NCBI GenBank assembly: GCA_014381825.1
Contig: JACNKX010000088.1
Span: forward strand, 184,445-248,444
Direction: 5' to 3'
DNA: 64,000 bases
DNA from: Planctomycetota bacterium
GTDB lineage: Bacteria > Planctomycetota > Planctomycetia > Pirellulales > Pirellulaceae
The position numbers and the translations under genes were made by a program. The notes under the pieces were generated by a model, which was not told where the DNA came from, searched no databases, and saw only the letters and a list, made by a program, of their open reading frames with translations. This document shows positions 28,842 through 37,874 of this stretch, in pieces (position 1 is the first letter of the stretch; each line of letters starts with the position of its first letter).

Positions 28842-29351
28842 ATGCAACTCATTCTGATCGGATATCGAGGTACCGGAAAGACGACGGCCGCGCGACGAGT
28901 TGCTGATCTGTTATCGCTTGAGTGCCTTGACGTGGATGCGGAAGTCGAATGCCGTGCCGGCAAGTCGATCAAGCAGATTTTCGAAGACGACAACGAGCAG
29001 GCGTTTCGGGATCTTGAGGTGCAGGTGATCGGGGACTTGGTTCAACGTACCGATGCTGTTCTCAGTCTTGGCGGCGGTGCCGTGATGCGTGAAGAATCTC
29101 GCCGTGCGATCGCCGACGGAACCGTGATTTGGCTGACCGCCCGGCCCGACACCATACATGCCAGAATCACCGAGGATGTGAAGACTTCAGAGCAGCGACC
29201 GAATTTGACGACGAGCGGCGGATTGCCTGAGATCACCTCGTTGTTGAGCCAGCGCGAGCCCGTTTATCGGGCTTGTGCCGATTTCGTGGTCGAAACGGAT
29301 GCGAAGTCAACTGAACAAGTGGCACAAGAGATTGTATGCTTAGTAGAGTAG
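28842..29351 (+). CDS. aroK: Shikimate kinase
   Basis: A 169-residue kinase of the usual length. The P-loop is GYRGTGKTTAARRVAD; LDVDAEVECRAGKSIKQIFE holds the shikimate-binding aspartate, FRDLE the conserved Arg, and LGGGAVMREESR the Gly-rich binding loop. RPNLTTSGGLPEI fits the lid region. It phosphorylates shikimate with ATP, directly after the AroE step encoded just upstream. The ATG at 28842 was chosen because homology begins there and the upstream frame runs into the palindromic repeat. The TAG stop is part of the next palindromic element. Confidence 0.93.
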   Translation: MQLILIGYRGTGKTTAARRVADLLSLECLDVDAEVECRAGKSIKQIFEDDNEQAFRDLEVQVIGDLVQRTDAVLSLGGGAVMREESRRAIADGTVIWLTARPDTIHARITEDVKTSEQRPNLTTSGGLPEITSLLSQREPVYRACADFVVETDAKSTEQVAQEIVCLVE

Positions 29352-29464
29352 CCGTCACGCTCCGCAGTGACGAGCCCGTTAGCTCGGGTAGCTGCAACTT
29401 CGAGCCTCATGTAAGCGACATCGTTCGGTGTGGAAGGCTCATCACGGCGGAGCGTGATGGCTAC
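29348..29464. repeat. Palindromic element spanning a stop and a start codon
   Basis: Arms at 29348-29376 and 29436-29464 match as reverse complements in 26 of 29 positions. The left end contains the TAG stop of aroK and the right arm contains GGCGGAGCGTGATGG, including the proposed start codon of the next gene. Similar but diverged elements occur at 32477-32593 and 55375-55472. Confidence 0.8.
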
Positions 29465-30743
29465 TGTTTTGGGTAACGCTCGCGTGATCTACTTCCTTCT
29501 CTTTCTGCTCGGCGCAATCATCGCGACACAGCTTAATCGTGGCATTTACCGATTGGCGTGGTTTCCGAGACCGATTGGACCCTGGTCGGCTCCACACGAA
29601 CACGCTCCGGTGCGGCGTTGGTTCGATCGAATTCCAATTGTTGGCTGGATAAGTTTATGTCGCGAGTCGTCGATTCACGGACGCGCGTTCTGGGTTCGAC
29701 CGCTTTTGATTGAATTGACAACGGGTGTCTGTTTCGCCGCGCTCTATTGGCATGAAGTTGGCAGGTTCGGCGCTGCTGCCGGTTTCGAGGCACGCTACTT
29801 TAGCCACATCGTTTTGTTTTCGTTGATGTTAGTTGCGACTTTTATCGATTTCGACGAACAGACTATTCCTGACGCCATTACAGTTCCCGGAACGATCATT
29901 GGGCTGCTACTCGCCGTCGTGTTTACGACTTCTCGCGAGGTAGTCTTGGTCTGGCGTCCTCCCACACCGGAACTCATCTCGGTCGTCTCGGGTGTGTGGA
30001 GGGAACGCGAGTGGCTCGAGTTTCTTGCGAGCCGAACAAGTTTGGCAATTGGATTGGGATGTTTCCTTGGCTGGTGTGTCGCCGTCGTGCCATGGTTATG
30101 GACAACGAGACGGGGGTTGGGGAAAGCGTTTCTGTATTTCGGCGCTAGTTTTCGACGTCGGCTTTCGTTTGGTATGGTCATGACTGCGGTTGTTGGAATG
30201 CTGACCATCGCGCTTGTTTGGGCGTATGCCGACGCGGGCCCTATTGGACCGGGGCACCGATGGGAGAGTTTGTTCTCCGCTCTCGTGGGCATGGCAGCAG
30301 GCGGCGGCTTAATCTGGTCCGTGCGAATCGTTGGCAGTCACGCACTCGGCCAAGAAGCGATGGGCTTTGGCGATGTCACGTTAATGGCGATGATCGGCGC
30401 GTTCCTGGGCTGGCAGGCGACGTTGATCATCTTTTTTCTGGCACCGTTTGCCGCGCTGTTCATTTCCTTGTCGCAATGGTTGCTCACGCGTCGTCGCGAT
30501 ATCGCCTTTGGGCCCTATCTGTGCGCAGGGGCGTGCTATTTAGTCGTCGATTGGGACAATATGTGGGGACGGTCTCGACAGATCTTTGAGTTAGGTCTGT
30601 TCGTGCCAGGAGTGCTAGCCATCGGTTTGGCTCTGATGGGGATTATGCTGATCGGAATGCGCTGGCTTCGTGAAACGTTTCTAGGCGACGAAGAAGAAGC
30701 CGACGAGCCGCCCGAGTCTGCGCCCTCGGACGAGAGCAACTGA
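29457..30743 (+). CDS. Prepilin-type (A24) aspartic peptidase, membrane protein
   Basis: A 428-residue polytopic protein. The two catalytic aspartates of type IV prepilin peptidases appear in FIDFDEQTIPD and in the GxGD-like motif MGFGDVTLMAMIGAFLGWQ. About eight hydrophobic segments are visible, more than in the shortest family members, and the tail is acidic (GDEEEADEPPESAPSDESN). The family cleaves leader peptides of pilins and type II secretion pseudopilins on the cytoplasmic face. The CxxC pairs of the N-methylation domain are not seen. The ATG at 29457 lies inside the palindromic element; GTG at 29430 or downstream starts are alternatives. Confidence 0.82.
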   Translation: MATVLGNARVIYFLLFLLGAIIATQLNRGIYRLAWFPRPIGPWSAPHEHAPVRRWFDRIPIVGWISLCRESSIHGRAFWVRPLLIELTTGVCFAALYWHEVGRFGAAAGFEARYFSHIVLFSLMLVATFIDFDEQTIPDAITVPGTIIGLLLAVVFTTSREVVLVWRPPTPELISVVSGVWREREWLEFLASRTSLAIGLGCFLGWCVAVVPWLWTTRRGLGKAFLYFGASFRRRLSFGMVMTAVVGMLTIALVWAYADAGPIGPGHRWESLFSALVGMAAGGGLIWSVRIVGSHALGQEAMGFGDVTLMAMIGAFLGWQATLIIFFLAPFAALFISLSQWLLTRRRDIAFGPYLCAGACYLVVDWDNMWGRSRQIFELGLFVPGVLAIGLALMGIMLIGMRWLRETFLGDEEEADEPPESAPSDESN

Positions 30744-30883
30744 CCTTGCCGTCGCATCGGGGTGCTGGTACTCTCCCGCCGCTTGTCTCTGCGCAGAAGG
30801 TATAGTCGCCCGCGCCATAGCAACGCGAGAGACCTGTGTCCTCCAGAGACAACGCGTGTGTAAGTTGTAGGAGGAGCTGCGCG

Positions 30884-31708
30884 ATGTGCGCTCGGTCTCA
30901 AATCATTATTGCGTTGGCGTTAGTCACTTTACTGGCGGGTGGCTGCAATCAAACCCGATCGCTGACCGCTCCCGTCGCAGCTAGCAGCGGCTGGACTCAG
31001 CCCGGCGCATCACCTCCGCAGACGGCACAATTACAGGACCTTGGCCGCCGCGCGAGCGCATTGGACGCCGACAATCGAGATCTCCACACGGAGCTGGCTC
31101 GCACGGATCAACAGAACCAATTGTTGAAGCAAGAGCTGACTCTCCTACGTGAGCAACTCGCAAAGCTTTCGAGCCAAGCTCGCGAAACCGAACTTGCTCA
31201 CCAAGAGAAGGCTCGCCAAGTCGAGGCTTTACAAGCATCTGTCACGCGCGGTGGCGGCGCAATTCTAAAGGCGAACAACAGCCTCAAAGATTCCTTGAAG
31301 CTAGTACAAATTGCTGGGTTAGATGTTCAGCAGGACGGCGATGTAATCCGCATCGAGGTTCCCGCCGACCGACTGTTTCAACCGGGAACGTCGCAGATGC
31401 TACCGGGTGGGGACAGTTTGTTGGACCAGGTTGCCACATCGCTCAATGGTTCGTATCCGCGACACATGATCGGCGTCGAGGGGTATACCGATAATACGTC
31501 GTTGAGTGCAGGTCGTAGTCATCAGATCACGACGGCTCAAGCACTTGCCGTAGTTGACAATCTGATTCGTCGCAATCAAGTACCGGAAGGCCAGCTTCTC
31601 CTGGTTGGCCAAGGCGCGAACCATCCGCGTGCCTCCAATGCGACTCCTGCGGGGCAAGCCAAGAATCGCCGGATCGAATTCGTCGTCTATCCTGAGACAG
31701 CTCCATAG
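30884..31708 (+). CDS. OmpA-family lipoprotein (Pal/MotB-like)
   Basis: A 274-residue protein. An N-terminal signal ends in a lipobox-like LLAGGC, suggesting a lipid anchor. Residues about 45-125 form a coiled coil (LDADNRDLHTELARTDQQNQ, heptad-rich). The OmpA C-terminal domain follows, with VEGYTDN, SLSAGRSHQITTAQALAVVDNL and NRRIEFVVYP, which bind peptidoglycan in the family. It probably links a membrane to the cell wall. The ATG at 30884 has GGAGG about 8 bases upstream; an earlier in-frame GTG at 30836 is less likely. Confidence 0.85.
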   Translation: MCARSQIIIALALVTLLAGGCNQTRSLTAPVAASSGWTQPGASPPQTAQLQDLGRRASALDADNRDLHTELARTDQQNQLLKQELTLLREQLAKLSSQARETELAHQEKARQVEALQASVTRGGGAILKANNSLKDSLKLVQIAGLDVQQDGDVIRIEVPADRLFQPGTSQMLPGGDSLLDQVATSLNGSYPRHMIGVEGYTDNTSLSAGRSHQITTAQALAVVDNLIRRNQVPEGQLLLVGQGANHPRASNATPAGQAKNRRIEFVVYPETAP

Positions 31709-31712
31709 CGAT

Positions 31713-31760
31713 CGTAGTTTCGGTTTTATCCGAAGGAGGCCGCGTAAACGCGGAACTACG
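31713..31760. repeat. Three-stem palindromic element
   Basis: An outer stem, CGTAGTT (31713-31719) with AACTACG (31754-31760), encloses two small hairpins: TTCGG/CCGAA (31719-31734) and CCGCG/CGCGG (31740-31753). The order suggests a three-way junction when single-stranded. It lies 4 bases after the OmpA-like stop codon and may also act as its terminator. Confidence 0.65.
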
Positions 31761-31869
31761 AATGCCGTCCTCCCGCATCTGTCGGCTGCGGAGTAGACTG
31801 GAGCGAACCTTCCGACCCTCGTAGCTGTCGGCAGATTATTCGGTTTGCTCTCTCCGCGGATTGTTCAGC

Positions 31870-32475
31870 ATGATCGCAATTGTCGACTATCAGATGGGTA
31901 ACCTTCGCAGTGTCCAAAAGGCGCTGGAGAAGGTCGGGCATGCCGCCGAGATCACCAGCGATCCACAAGTCTTATCCCGCGCGGACAAGATCATTCTGCC
32001 GGGCGTAGGCGCGTTTCGCGACGCGATTTCCGAGTTGAGAAGCCGCGATCTTGTTGAACCCATCAAGGATGCGATTGAAGCCGGTAAGGCGTTTCTCGGT
32101 ATCTGTCTCGGTCTACAAATGTTGTTCGACGTCAGCTACGAAGATGGCGAATACGAAGGACTTGGCATTTTGAGCGGCAAGGTCATTCGTTTCGATTTGC
32201 CACCCGAGCATAAGGTTCCGCACATGGGGTGGAACCAAGCAATGATCGCGCGGCGAGCACCAATTCTCGATGGCATCGAAGAAGGATCGCACTTCTACTT
32301 CGTCCACTCCTATTACGTCGTACCTAACGACCGGGACTTGGTCGTGATTGAAGCTGAGTACCCAGACTCTTTCTGTGCGGCGGTCTGGCGTGACAACTTG
32401 TTCGCGACTCAGTTCCATCCGGAGAAGAGTCAAGCCGACGGGCTGCGATTGCTGAAGAACTTTGCCGAGCTTTAA
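31870..32475 (+). CDS. hisH: Imidazole glycerol phosphate synthase, glutaminase subunit
   Basis: A 201-residue class I glutamine amidotransferase of normal length. The start [19 protein letters not shown] is the HisH signature, the catalytic Cys is in [11 protein letters not shown], and the His-Glu pair is in TQFHPEKSQ. HisH releases ammonia from glutamine for HisF, which makes IGP and AICAR; hisF is not in this window. hisA follows 209 bases downstream after a palindromic element. The ATG at 31870 gives the usual N-terminus. Confidence 0.95.
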   Translation: MIAIVDYQMGNLRSVQKALEKVGHAAEITSDPQVLSRADKIILPGVGAFRDAISELRSRDLVEPIKDAIEAGKAFLGICLGLQMLFDVSYEDGEYEGLGILSGKVIRFDLPPEHKVPHMGWNQAMIARRAPILDGIEEGSHFYFVHSYYVVPNDRDLVVIEAEYPDSFCAAVWRDNLFATQFHPEKSQADGLRLLKNFAEL

Positions 32476-32476
32476 A

Positions 32477-32593
32477 GTAGCCGTCTCGCTCCGAGTGACG
32501 AGCGCTCGACGCCGACCATTAATTTTCATTCGAGCTCGTCCATTAAGGCCAAAGCTTAAACCAGGGGTTCTTCACTGGGACAGTGATGGCAAC
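32477..32593. repeat. Diverged palindromic element
   Basis: GTAGCCGTCTCGCTCCGAGTGACGAGC-type sequence on the left (from 32477, two bases after the hisH stop) pairs imperfectly with the right end near 32565-32593 (TTCACTGGGACAGTGATGGC). It is related to the element at 29348-29464 but more decayed. Confidence 0.5.
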
Positions 32594-32684
32594 TCGAATA
32601 CGCACCCTTCGTCTACTTGCGTAAGTCACTGCGCTGTGGCATATTGCGACCTTTCCTGGGCCCCAAGAGAGTGTACTAAGAAGG

Positions 32685-33416
32685 ATGCAAATCTGGCCTG
32701 CGATCGACCTGCGTGGTGGGAAGTGCGTTCGCCTTCAGCAGGGCGACTACAATCGCGAAACAGTATTCGGTGACGACCCTGCCGCGATGGCTCGACGTTG
32801 GGTCGATGAAGGTGCGGAGTTTCTGCATCTAGTCGATCTGGACGGTGCCCGCGATGGGACATCCGCGAACAAAGCGGCTGTCGCCGCGATTCTGGCGACC
32901 GTCGATATTCCGTGCGAGCTGGGTGGCGGCGTGCGCGACGAAGTCACGATCAAATCGTGGCTCGACGCGGGACTCAATCGATTAGTCATCGGGACGAAGG
33001 CGCTCAAGGAGCCCGACTGGTTCCGCGAGATGTGCCGCCGATATCCGAAGCAACTCGTACTAGGGATCGATGCGAGCAACGGACGAGTCGCGACCGATGG
33101 CTGGCTTGACGTCAGCGAAGTGTCAGCGACTGAAATGGCACAACAGTACGCCGATCAACCGCTCGCGGCGATCGTCTATACGGACATCGCGAAGGACGGC
33201 ATGATGGCGGGAACGAACCTGCCGGCGATGCAAGAAATGAAGGAGGCGGTCGACGTCCCGGTGATCGCATCGGGAGGCGTCACTAATGTTGAAGATGTCC
33301 GACAGCTGGCCCGAGTTGAAATGGCTGGCTGTATCATCGGGCGAGCCTTGTACGAAGGGACGCTGACAATCGCCGACGCAGTTTCGGCATCGGAGATTGG
33401 CAGTTTCAAAAGATGA
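32685..33416 (+). CDS. hisA: Phosphoribosylformimino-5-aminoimidazole carboxamide ribotide isomerase
   Basis: A 243-residue TIM-barrel enzyme. It opens with IWPAIDLRGGKCVRLQQGD, containing the catalytic aspartate, has LVDLDGARDG and ELGGGVRDE phosphate-binding segments, a second catalytic-half segment GIDASNGRVATDGW, and ends with VIASGGVTNVEDVRQL and IIGRALYEGT. It opens the ribose ring of ProFAR in histidine biosynthesis, the step before HisF/HisH. A purine-rich AAGAAGG abuts the ATG unusually closely. Confidence 0.95.
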   Translation: MQIWPAIDLRGGKCVRLQQGDYNRETVFGDDPAAMARRWVDEGAEFLHLVDLDGARDGTSANKAAVAAILATVDIPCELGGGVRDEVTIKSWLDAGLNRLVIGTKALKEPDWFREMCRRYPKQLVLGIDASNGRVATDGWLDVSEVSATEMAQQYADQPLAAIVYTDIAKDGMMAGTNLPAMQEMKEAVDVPVIASGGVTNVEDVRQLARVEMAGCIIGRALYEGTLTIADAVSASEIGSFKR

Positions 33417-33447
33417 TCGCGAAGAGTAGCCAGAAGTAAACGTACCT

Positions 33448-33500
33448 GTAGCTGAAGTCGTGAGACTTCAGAAGTTCCGAAGTCTCACGACTTCGGCTAC
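33448..33500. repeat. Palindromic element (type GTAGCTGAAGTC)
   Basis: Arms at 33448-33469 and 33479-33500 are reverse complements with a single mismatch in 22, around a 9-base loop. A half copy is at 5624-5648. The element lies between hisA and the EF-G gene and ends 44 bases before that start codon. Confidence 0.85.
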
Positions 33501-33544
33501 CTATATATAAGCGCCGAAGAAACGACTGAATAAGGAAACTCCGC

Positions 33545-35641
33545 ATGGCGAAGGTGAACGTCGCAGACATCCGTAACGTATCGTTTTGTGGTCATGGTTC
33601 GGCTGGAAAGACAACGCTCGTTGACAAGATCCTCGTCAAGACCGGAGCTGCCAGCGGCAATCCCAGCGTCGACGATGGCACCAGCATCTGCGACTTTGAT
33701 CCAGAGGAGAAGGACCATCAGTACACGATCGAAGCAAGCGTCGGGCATTGCGAACATGCGGGTAAGCGATTTAATCTGATCGATACGCCAGGGTACCCAG
33801 ACTTTGTCGGCCAAGCGATCGGTGCGCTACGCGCCGTCGAGACTGCCGCGATTGTCATCGACGCGCATTCTGGGATCGCGGTAAACACGCGAAGGATGTT
33901 TGCCGAAGCGGAGAAGGCGGGCGTCGGGCGGATGATCGTCATCAATCGCATGGACACTGACAACATCGATTTCGAAGCGTTAGTGAACGACATCCGCGAG
34001 TTGTGGGGTGGCGCTTGTGTCTTGCTGAACGTTCCACTCGGTGCGGGAGCTGATTTTCGCGGCGTCGCGAGTACTTTGAACTTGCCAGACGATACGAGTG
34101 GTGCATTAGTCGATCCGAACGAGATTCATGAATCGCTGGTCGAATCGATCATCGAAGCCGATGAAGCGATGATGGAGCGGTATTTTGAGGGAACGCCGCC
34201 GACCTTGGAAGAGCTTTCTGGGTTGATCGTCAAAGCTGTCGCGTCGGGAACATTTATTCCCATCGTTTGCTGCTCAGGCCAAAAGGACATTGGTGTATCG
34301 GAGTTGCTCGACGCGATCGCGATGTGTGGACTTGCTCCGAGTGATATCGCGCGAACCGCGACGAAAGATGGCGAAGAAGTTGAAATCTCTCCGGACCCGA
34401 ACGGTCCCCTTGTCGCACAGGTGTTCAAGACTCGTATCGATCCATTTGTGCAAAAGTTGAGTTTCGTTCGCGTCTATTCAGGAATGCTCAAAAAGGACGA
34501 TCACATTCACGCGTCGACCGCACGTAAAGACATCAAGATGGGGCCGCTGCTTGAAGTGATGGGTGAAACGACTTCGCCGGTCGATCATGCGGAGGCGGGT
34601 GACATCGTTGCGGTCGCCAAGATGGAAGACTTGCACACCGGCAGCAGCTTGGGTGAGATCGCGATGCCTCCAATCGCGTTTCCGACTCCGATGGTTGGAC
34701 TGGCAGTCATGCCGAAGACACGTGGCGACGAAACCAAGATGTCAAGCTCGTTGCACAAGGTCGTTGAAGAAGATCCCACGTTCCATCTTGAACTGAACGC
34801 TCAGACAAAAGAGCTGGTCATGACCGGAATGAGCGAATTGCATTTGACTGTCATACAGCAACGTCTCATTCGTCGCGACAAGTTAGAAATCGATACCAGA
34901 GAACCGAAGATCTCATTCCGAGAGACGATTCAGTCACCAGCCGAAGGGAGCTATCGCCACAAGAAGCAGTCTGGCGGACGCGGTCAGTTTGGTGAAGTTC
35001 ATATCCGGATGCGACCGTTGCCTCGTGGCACGAACTTGGAAGAGTTCTGCACGAAAGCGAACTTCCCAAGCCTAAAGGACTATCACTACGACGAGAAGCA
35101 CAATTTCTTGTGGGTCGACGCCGTGGTGGGCGGCACGATTCCCGGCAACTTCATGCCCGCGATCGAGAAGGGCTTCAAGGAACGTCTTGTCGGCGGTGTC
35201 ATTGCCGGGCACATGGTCCAGGATCTCTGTATCGAAGTTCACTTCGGCAAGTTTCATCCGGTCGATAGCTCCGAAGCCGCGTTCAAGACGGCCGGCAAGA
35301 TGGTCTTTCGCGAAGTGTTCGAGAAGGCGAGACCTTGTCTGCTCGAGCCGATCGTACAGATCGCGATTACGGTTCCCGAAGCGAATGTTGGCGATGTCTA
35401 CAGCGACATGTCATCGCGAGGTGGCCGTGTTCAAGGAGCGGATGCAGCCGGTGGCGGGATGCAAACGGTGAATTCCGAAGCTCCGCTCCGCGAGCTGATG
35501 ACTTATGCTCGGACCCTGTCGAGTATGACCGGTGGTCAAGGCAGCTTTCACATGGAGTTTGCCCATTACGACGTCATGCCGGGCAACATCCAGCAAGAGA
35601 TCATGGCCAAGTCCAAGGTCGAAGACGAAGAAGAAGATTGA
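33545..35641 (+). CDS. Elongation factor G-like GTPase
   Basis: A 698-residue protein with the EF-G layout. The G domain has the P-loop GHGSAGKTTLVD, DTPGYPDF and NRMD (in place of the usual NKMD). Later domains include TGMSELHLTVIQQRL (domain III), KKQSGGRGQFGEVHIRM (domain IV) and VGDVYSDMSSRGGRV (domain V). It is shorter and diverged in the G1/switch region compared with the main translocase, so it is best called an EF-G paralogue; whether it translocates, recycles ribosomes or acts under stress cannot be decided. It is not next to rpsL, rpsG or tuf. AAGGAA precedes the ATG. Confidence 0.88.
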   Translation: MAKVNVADIRNVSFCGHGSAGKTTLVDKILVKTGAASGNPSVDDGTSICDFDPEEKDHQYTIEASVGHCEHAGKRFNLIDTPGYPDFVGQAIGALRAVETAAIVIDAHSGIAVNTRRMFAEAEKAGVGRMIVINRMDTDNIDFEALVNDIRELWGGACVLLNVPLGAGADFRGVASTLNLPDDTSGALVDPNEIHESLVESIIEADEAMMERYFEGTPPTLEELSGLIVKAVASGTFIPIVCCSGQKDIGVSELLDAIAMCGLAPSDIARTATKDGEEVEISPDPNGPLVAQVFKTRIDPFVQKLSFVRVYSGMLKKDDHIHASTARKDIKMGPLLEVMGETTSPVDHAEAGDIVAVAKMEDLHTGSSLGEIAMPPIAFPTPMVGLAVMPKTRGDETKMSSSLHKVVEEDPTFHLELNAQTKELVMTGMSELHLTVIQQRLIRRDKLEIDTREPKISFRETIQSPAEGSYRHKKQSGGRGQFGEVHIRMRPLPRGTNLEEFCTKANFPSLKDYHYDEKHNFLWVDAVVGGTIPGNFMPAIEKGFKERLVGGVIAGHMVQDLCIEVHFGKFHPVDSSEAAFKTAGKMVFREVFEKARPCLLEPIVQIAITVPEANVGDVYSDMSSRGGRVQGADAAGGGMQTVNSEAPLRELMTYARTLSSMTGGQGSFHMEFAHYDVMPGNIQQEIMAKSKVEDEEED

Positions 35642-35695
35642 GCTTCGCGAGACCGATCATTCAGTCCGTTATCAACTTGAGTTGACTCCTCGTCA

Positions 35696-35743
35696 TAGTG
35701 CTTGTAAGTTTCGCCCCGTTACAAGGGGGCGTCGAGGGCACTA
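35696..35743. repeat. Nested palindromic element ending at a start codon
   Basis: Outer arms TAGTGC (35696-35701) and GCACTA (35738-35743) enclose CTTGTAA/TTACAAG (35701-35725) and a CGCCCC/GGGGGCG alternative pairing. The last base is the A of the ATG of the next gene. It resembles the three-stem element at 31713-31760 in style but not in sequence. Confidence 0.5.
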
Positions 35744-36606
35744 TGGCGCGACTACTGATTGGATTTCTGCTAGCACCGATGGCGTGCCTTCTAGGGTGCG
35801 CTCAATTCACATCGGTGTCTCCGCTAGCTCAGCTCGAGCGGTCGTTGATCTTCCAGCCGAGTGAGTTTCCCGAAGAGAAGTGGTCAGAATCTGAAACCCC
35901 GTTCGAAGACGCCTGGTTTACGACACCCGACGGGCAAAGCCTGCACGGCCTGTTTCTCCCGCATCCGAATCCTCGCGCAATTGCCTTGTTCTGTCATGGG
36001 AATGCCGGCAACGTCGTTTCTCGAACGCCGAGCCTCTGGCTTCTCAATCAACGTCACGGACTAGCCGTGATGACGTTTGACTATCGCGGCTATGGTCGAA
36101 GTGAAGGCACACCGTCAGAGCGTGGAATCCTAGCTGACGCCCGTGCAGCCCGCACTTGGCTAGCGCAGCGAACGAACGTACCCGAACGTGAGATCGTTCT
36201 GCTAGGCCGTTCGCTAGGTGCAGCTGTTGCTGTCGATTTGGCGTCGCAAGATGATGCCCGTGGCCTGGTTCTGGCAAGCACATTTACATCGCTGCCCGAC
36301 GTCGCGGCCCAACACATGCCCTGGACTTTGCCTCATGTCTTTATGACACATCGGCTAAATTCAGAAGCAAAGATCAAGCGATATCACGGTCCGCTTTTGC
36401 AAAGCCATGGCGATGCCGACGAGTTGATTCCGATCGAGTTGGCGATGGAATTGTTCAAATCGGCACCTGGTCCGAAGCAATTCGTTGCGATTCACGGAGC
36501 GGGCCACAACGATCCGCAGAACGAGGACTACCGGCAAGCCTTCGACCGGTTCTTAGACTCGTTGCCTCCTGCGGCCGCACCCAGACAGGTAGTGGCTGAT
36601 CCTTAG
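35743..36606 (+). CDS. Alpha/beta hydrolase lipoprotein (Bem46/S33-like)
   Basis: A 287-residue protein with a signal ending in the lipobox LLGC, so probably lipid-anchored. The hydrolase core shows the oxyanion region FCHGNAGN, the nucleophile elbow LLGRSLGAAVAVDLA (Ser of GRSLG), an acidic residue in SHGDADELIP and the catalytic His in GAGHND. Such enzymes are esterases or peptidases; the substrate is unknown. The ATG at 35743 is preceded by GAGGG and gives a clean signal peptide; an upstream frame extends to 35698. A terminator-like palindrome starts at its stop codon. Confidence 0.85.
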   Translation: MARLLIGFLLAPMACLLGCAQFTSVSPLAQLERSLIFQPSEFPEEKWSESETPFEDAWFTTPDGQSLHGLFLPHPNPRAIALFCHGNAGNVVSRTPSLWLLNQRHGLAVMTFDYRGYGRSEGTPSERGILADARAARTWLAQRTNVPEREIVLLGRSLGAAVAVDLASQDDARGLVLASTFTSLPDVAAQHMPWTLPHVFMTHRLNSEAKIKRYHGPLLQSHGDADELIPIELAMELFKSAPGPKQFVAIHGAGHNDPQNEDYRQAFDRFLDSLPPAAAPRQVVADP

Positions 36607-36649
36607 AATTACCTAAACTTCCCGTCGCCACGGGTCCGAAGATAATTCT
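36605..36649. repeat. Nested inverted repeat after the hydrolase gene
   Basis: AGAATTA (36605-36611) pairs with TAATTCT (36643-36649), enclosing a hairpin CCCGT-CGCC-ACGGG (36621-36634). It begins inside the TAG stop codon. The segment 36623-36641 matches 28758-28776 in 17 of 19 bases, linking it to the repeat between aroDE and aroK. It may serve as a terminator. Confidence 0.6.
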
Positions 36650-36875
36650 GATACCTTGAATATGCCGGTCGTATGCCTTACGATTCCCATCAAAGGGAAT
36701 GCGTTCATGTTGATTTACCAGAGACACCTAATCTTCACTCCTCCCAGCATCACTCGCTGCTGTCTCTGTACCTGTCCGGAGTGATCCGGACCAATTCGCC
36801 TTGGCGTCTATCGCGTTCTAATTCTTGCTTCCAGCCAAATGACTGCTGCTAGCCCCGCGTTTTTGGAGTCCCATC

Positions 36876-37844
36876 ATGTCTTCGGACTTTCGTCTCAAAG
36901 AGCAACTTCCTCGACTGACCGAACGAATCGTCGGTACTTACACGGAAGTAGGTACGATCAATCACTTAGGGCATTGTCCGCTCCCAAAGTACGAAGAAAT
37001 CATCGCGGCGTTGGAAGACTTGAAGGAGATCCTCTACCCAGGTTATCGCCGGCGGGAAGGTCTTCACATCGGGAACGTGACCTATCACGTCGGTGATCTC
37101 GTCGATCGATTGCACGATACGCTAACAACACAAATCGCCCGCGCGCTGCATCACGAAGATCGAGTCTCGGACGGTGTCGATAAGTGCGAAGAGCAGGTCG
37201 ACTACGAAGCCAAAGGGCAAGCGATGGCGATCGATTTTCTTGAGCGTCTGCCCGATTTGCGTAAGATTCTCGCGACCGATGTCCAAGCCGCATTTGTCGG
37301 CGATCCAGCCTGCAAGAATCTTGACGAAGTCATCTTTTGCTACCCTGGCTTGGAGGCCGTCACGGTCCATCGATTGGCTCACGAATTGTACAAGATGGGT
37401 GTTCCCTTCATCCCGCGGATGATGGCCGAGTGGTCGCACAAAGAGACAGGGATCGACATTCATCCGGGCGCGAAGATTGGCCATCACTTCTTCATCGACC
37501 ACGGCACGGGTGTCGTGATTGGCGAGACATGCGAGATTGGCAACCATGTGAAGCTCTATCAAGGCGTGACGCTCGGTGCGTTAAGTTTTCCAACGGACGC
37601 GGACGGCAAGATCATCCGCAACATGAAGCGGCACCCCACGCTCGAAGACCGCGTTGTAATCTACGCCAGCGCAACCGTCTTGGGTGGCAAGACAATCATC
37701 GGCAACGATTCCGTGATCGGATCGAGTGTATGGCTAACCAAGAGCGTCGCGCCGCACACAACCGTCACGATCGAGTCACCAAAGTTGCGAATACGCGCGG
37801 ATCTGCCTGACGAGTTAAATCCCGAAACGAACTATCAGATCTGA
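36876..37844 (+). CDS. cysE: Serine O-acetyltransferase
   Basis: A 322-residue enzyme. The N-terminal helical region (about 1-190) is followed by a left-handed beta helix of hexapeptide repeats: [27 protein letters not shown] contains the catalytic His-Asp region, then [18 protein letters not shown] and [21 protein letters not shown]. It makes O-acetylserine for cysteine synthesis. It is longer than the short EpsC-type enzymes because of the extended N-terminal region. No cysteine synthase gene is adjacent. The stop codon is followed at once by part of a palindromic repeat. Confidence 0.92.
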   Translation: MSSDFRLKEQLPRLTERIVGTYTEVGTINHLGHCPLPKYEEIIAALEDLKEILYPGYRRREGLHIGNVTYHVGDLVDRLHDTLTTQIARALHHEDRVSDGVDKCEEQVDYEAKGQAMAIDFLERLPDLRKILATDVQAAFVGDPACKNLDEVIFCYPGLEAVTVHRLAHELYKMGVPFIPRMMAEWSHKETGIDIHPGAKIGHHFFIDHGTGVVIGETCEIGNHVKLYQGVTLGALSFPTDADGKIIRNMKRHPTLEDRVVIYASATVLGGKTIIGNDSVIGSSVWLTKSVAPHTTVTIESPKLRIRADLPDELNPETNYQI

Positions 37845-37870
37845 CGTAGGATGGAGTTGTACTCCGTCCA
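37845..37870. repeat. Left-arm copy of the GTAGGATGG palindromic element
   Basis: These 26 bases are identical to 28772-28797 apart from the surrounding sequence; the right arm here is decayed (GCGTACAACCCC near 37884). It starts at the base after the cysE stop and reaches to the convergent gene end at 37875. Confidence 0.8.
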
Positions 37871-37874
37871 ATCT

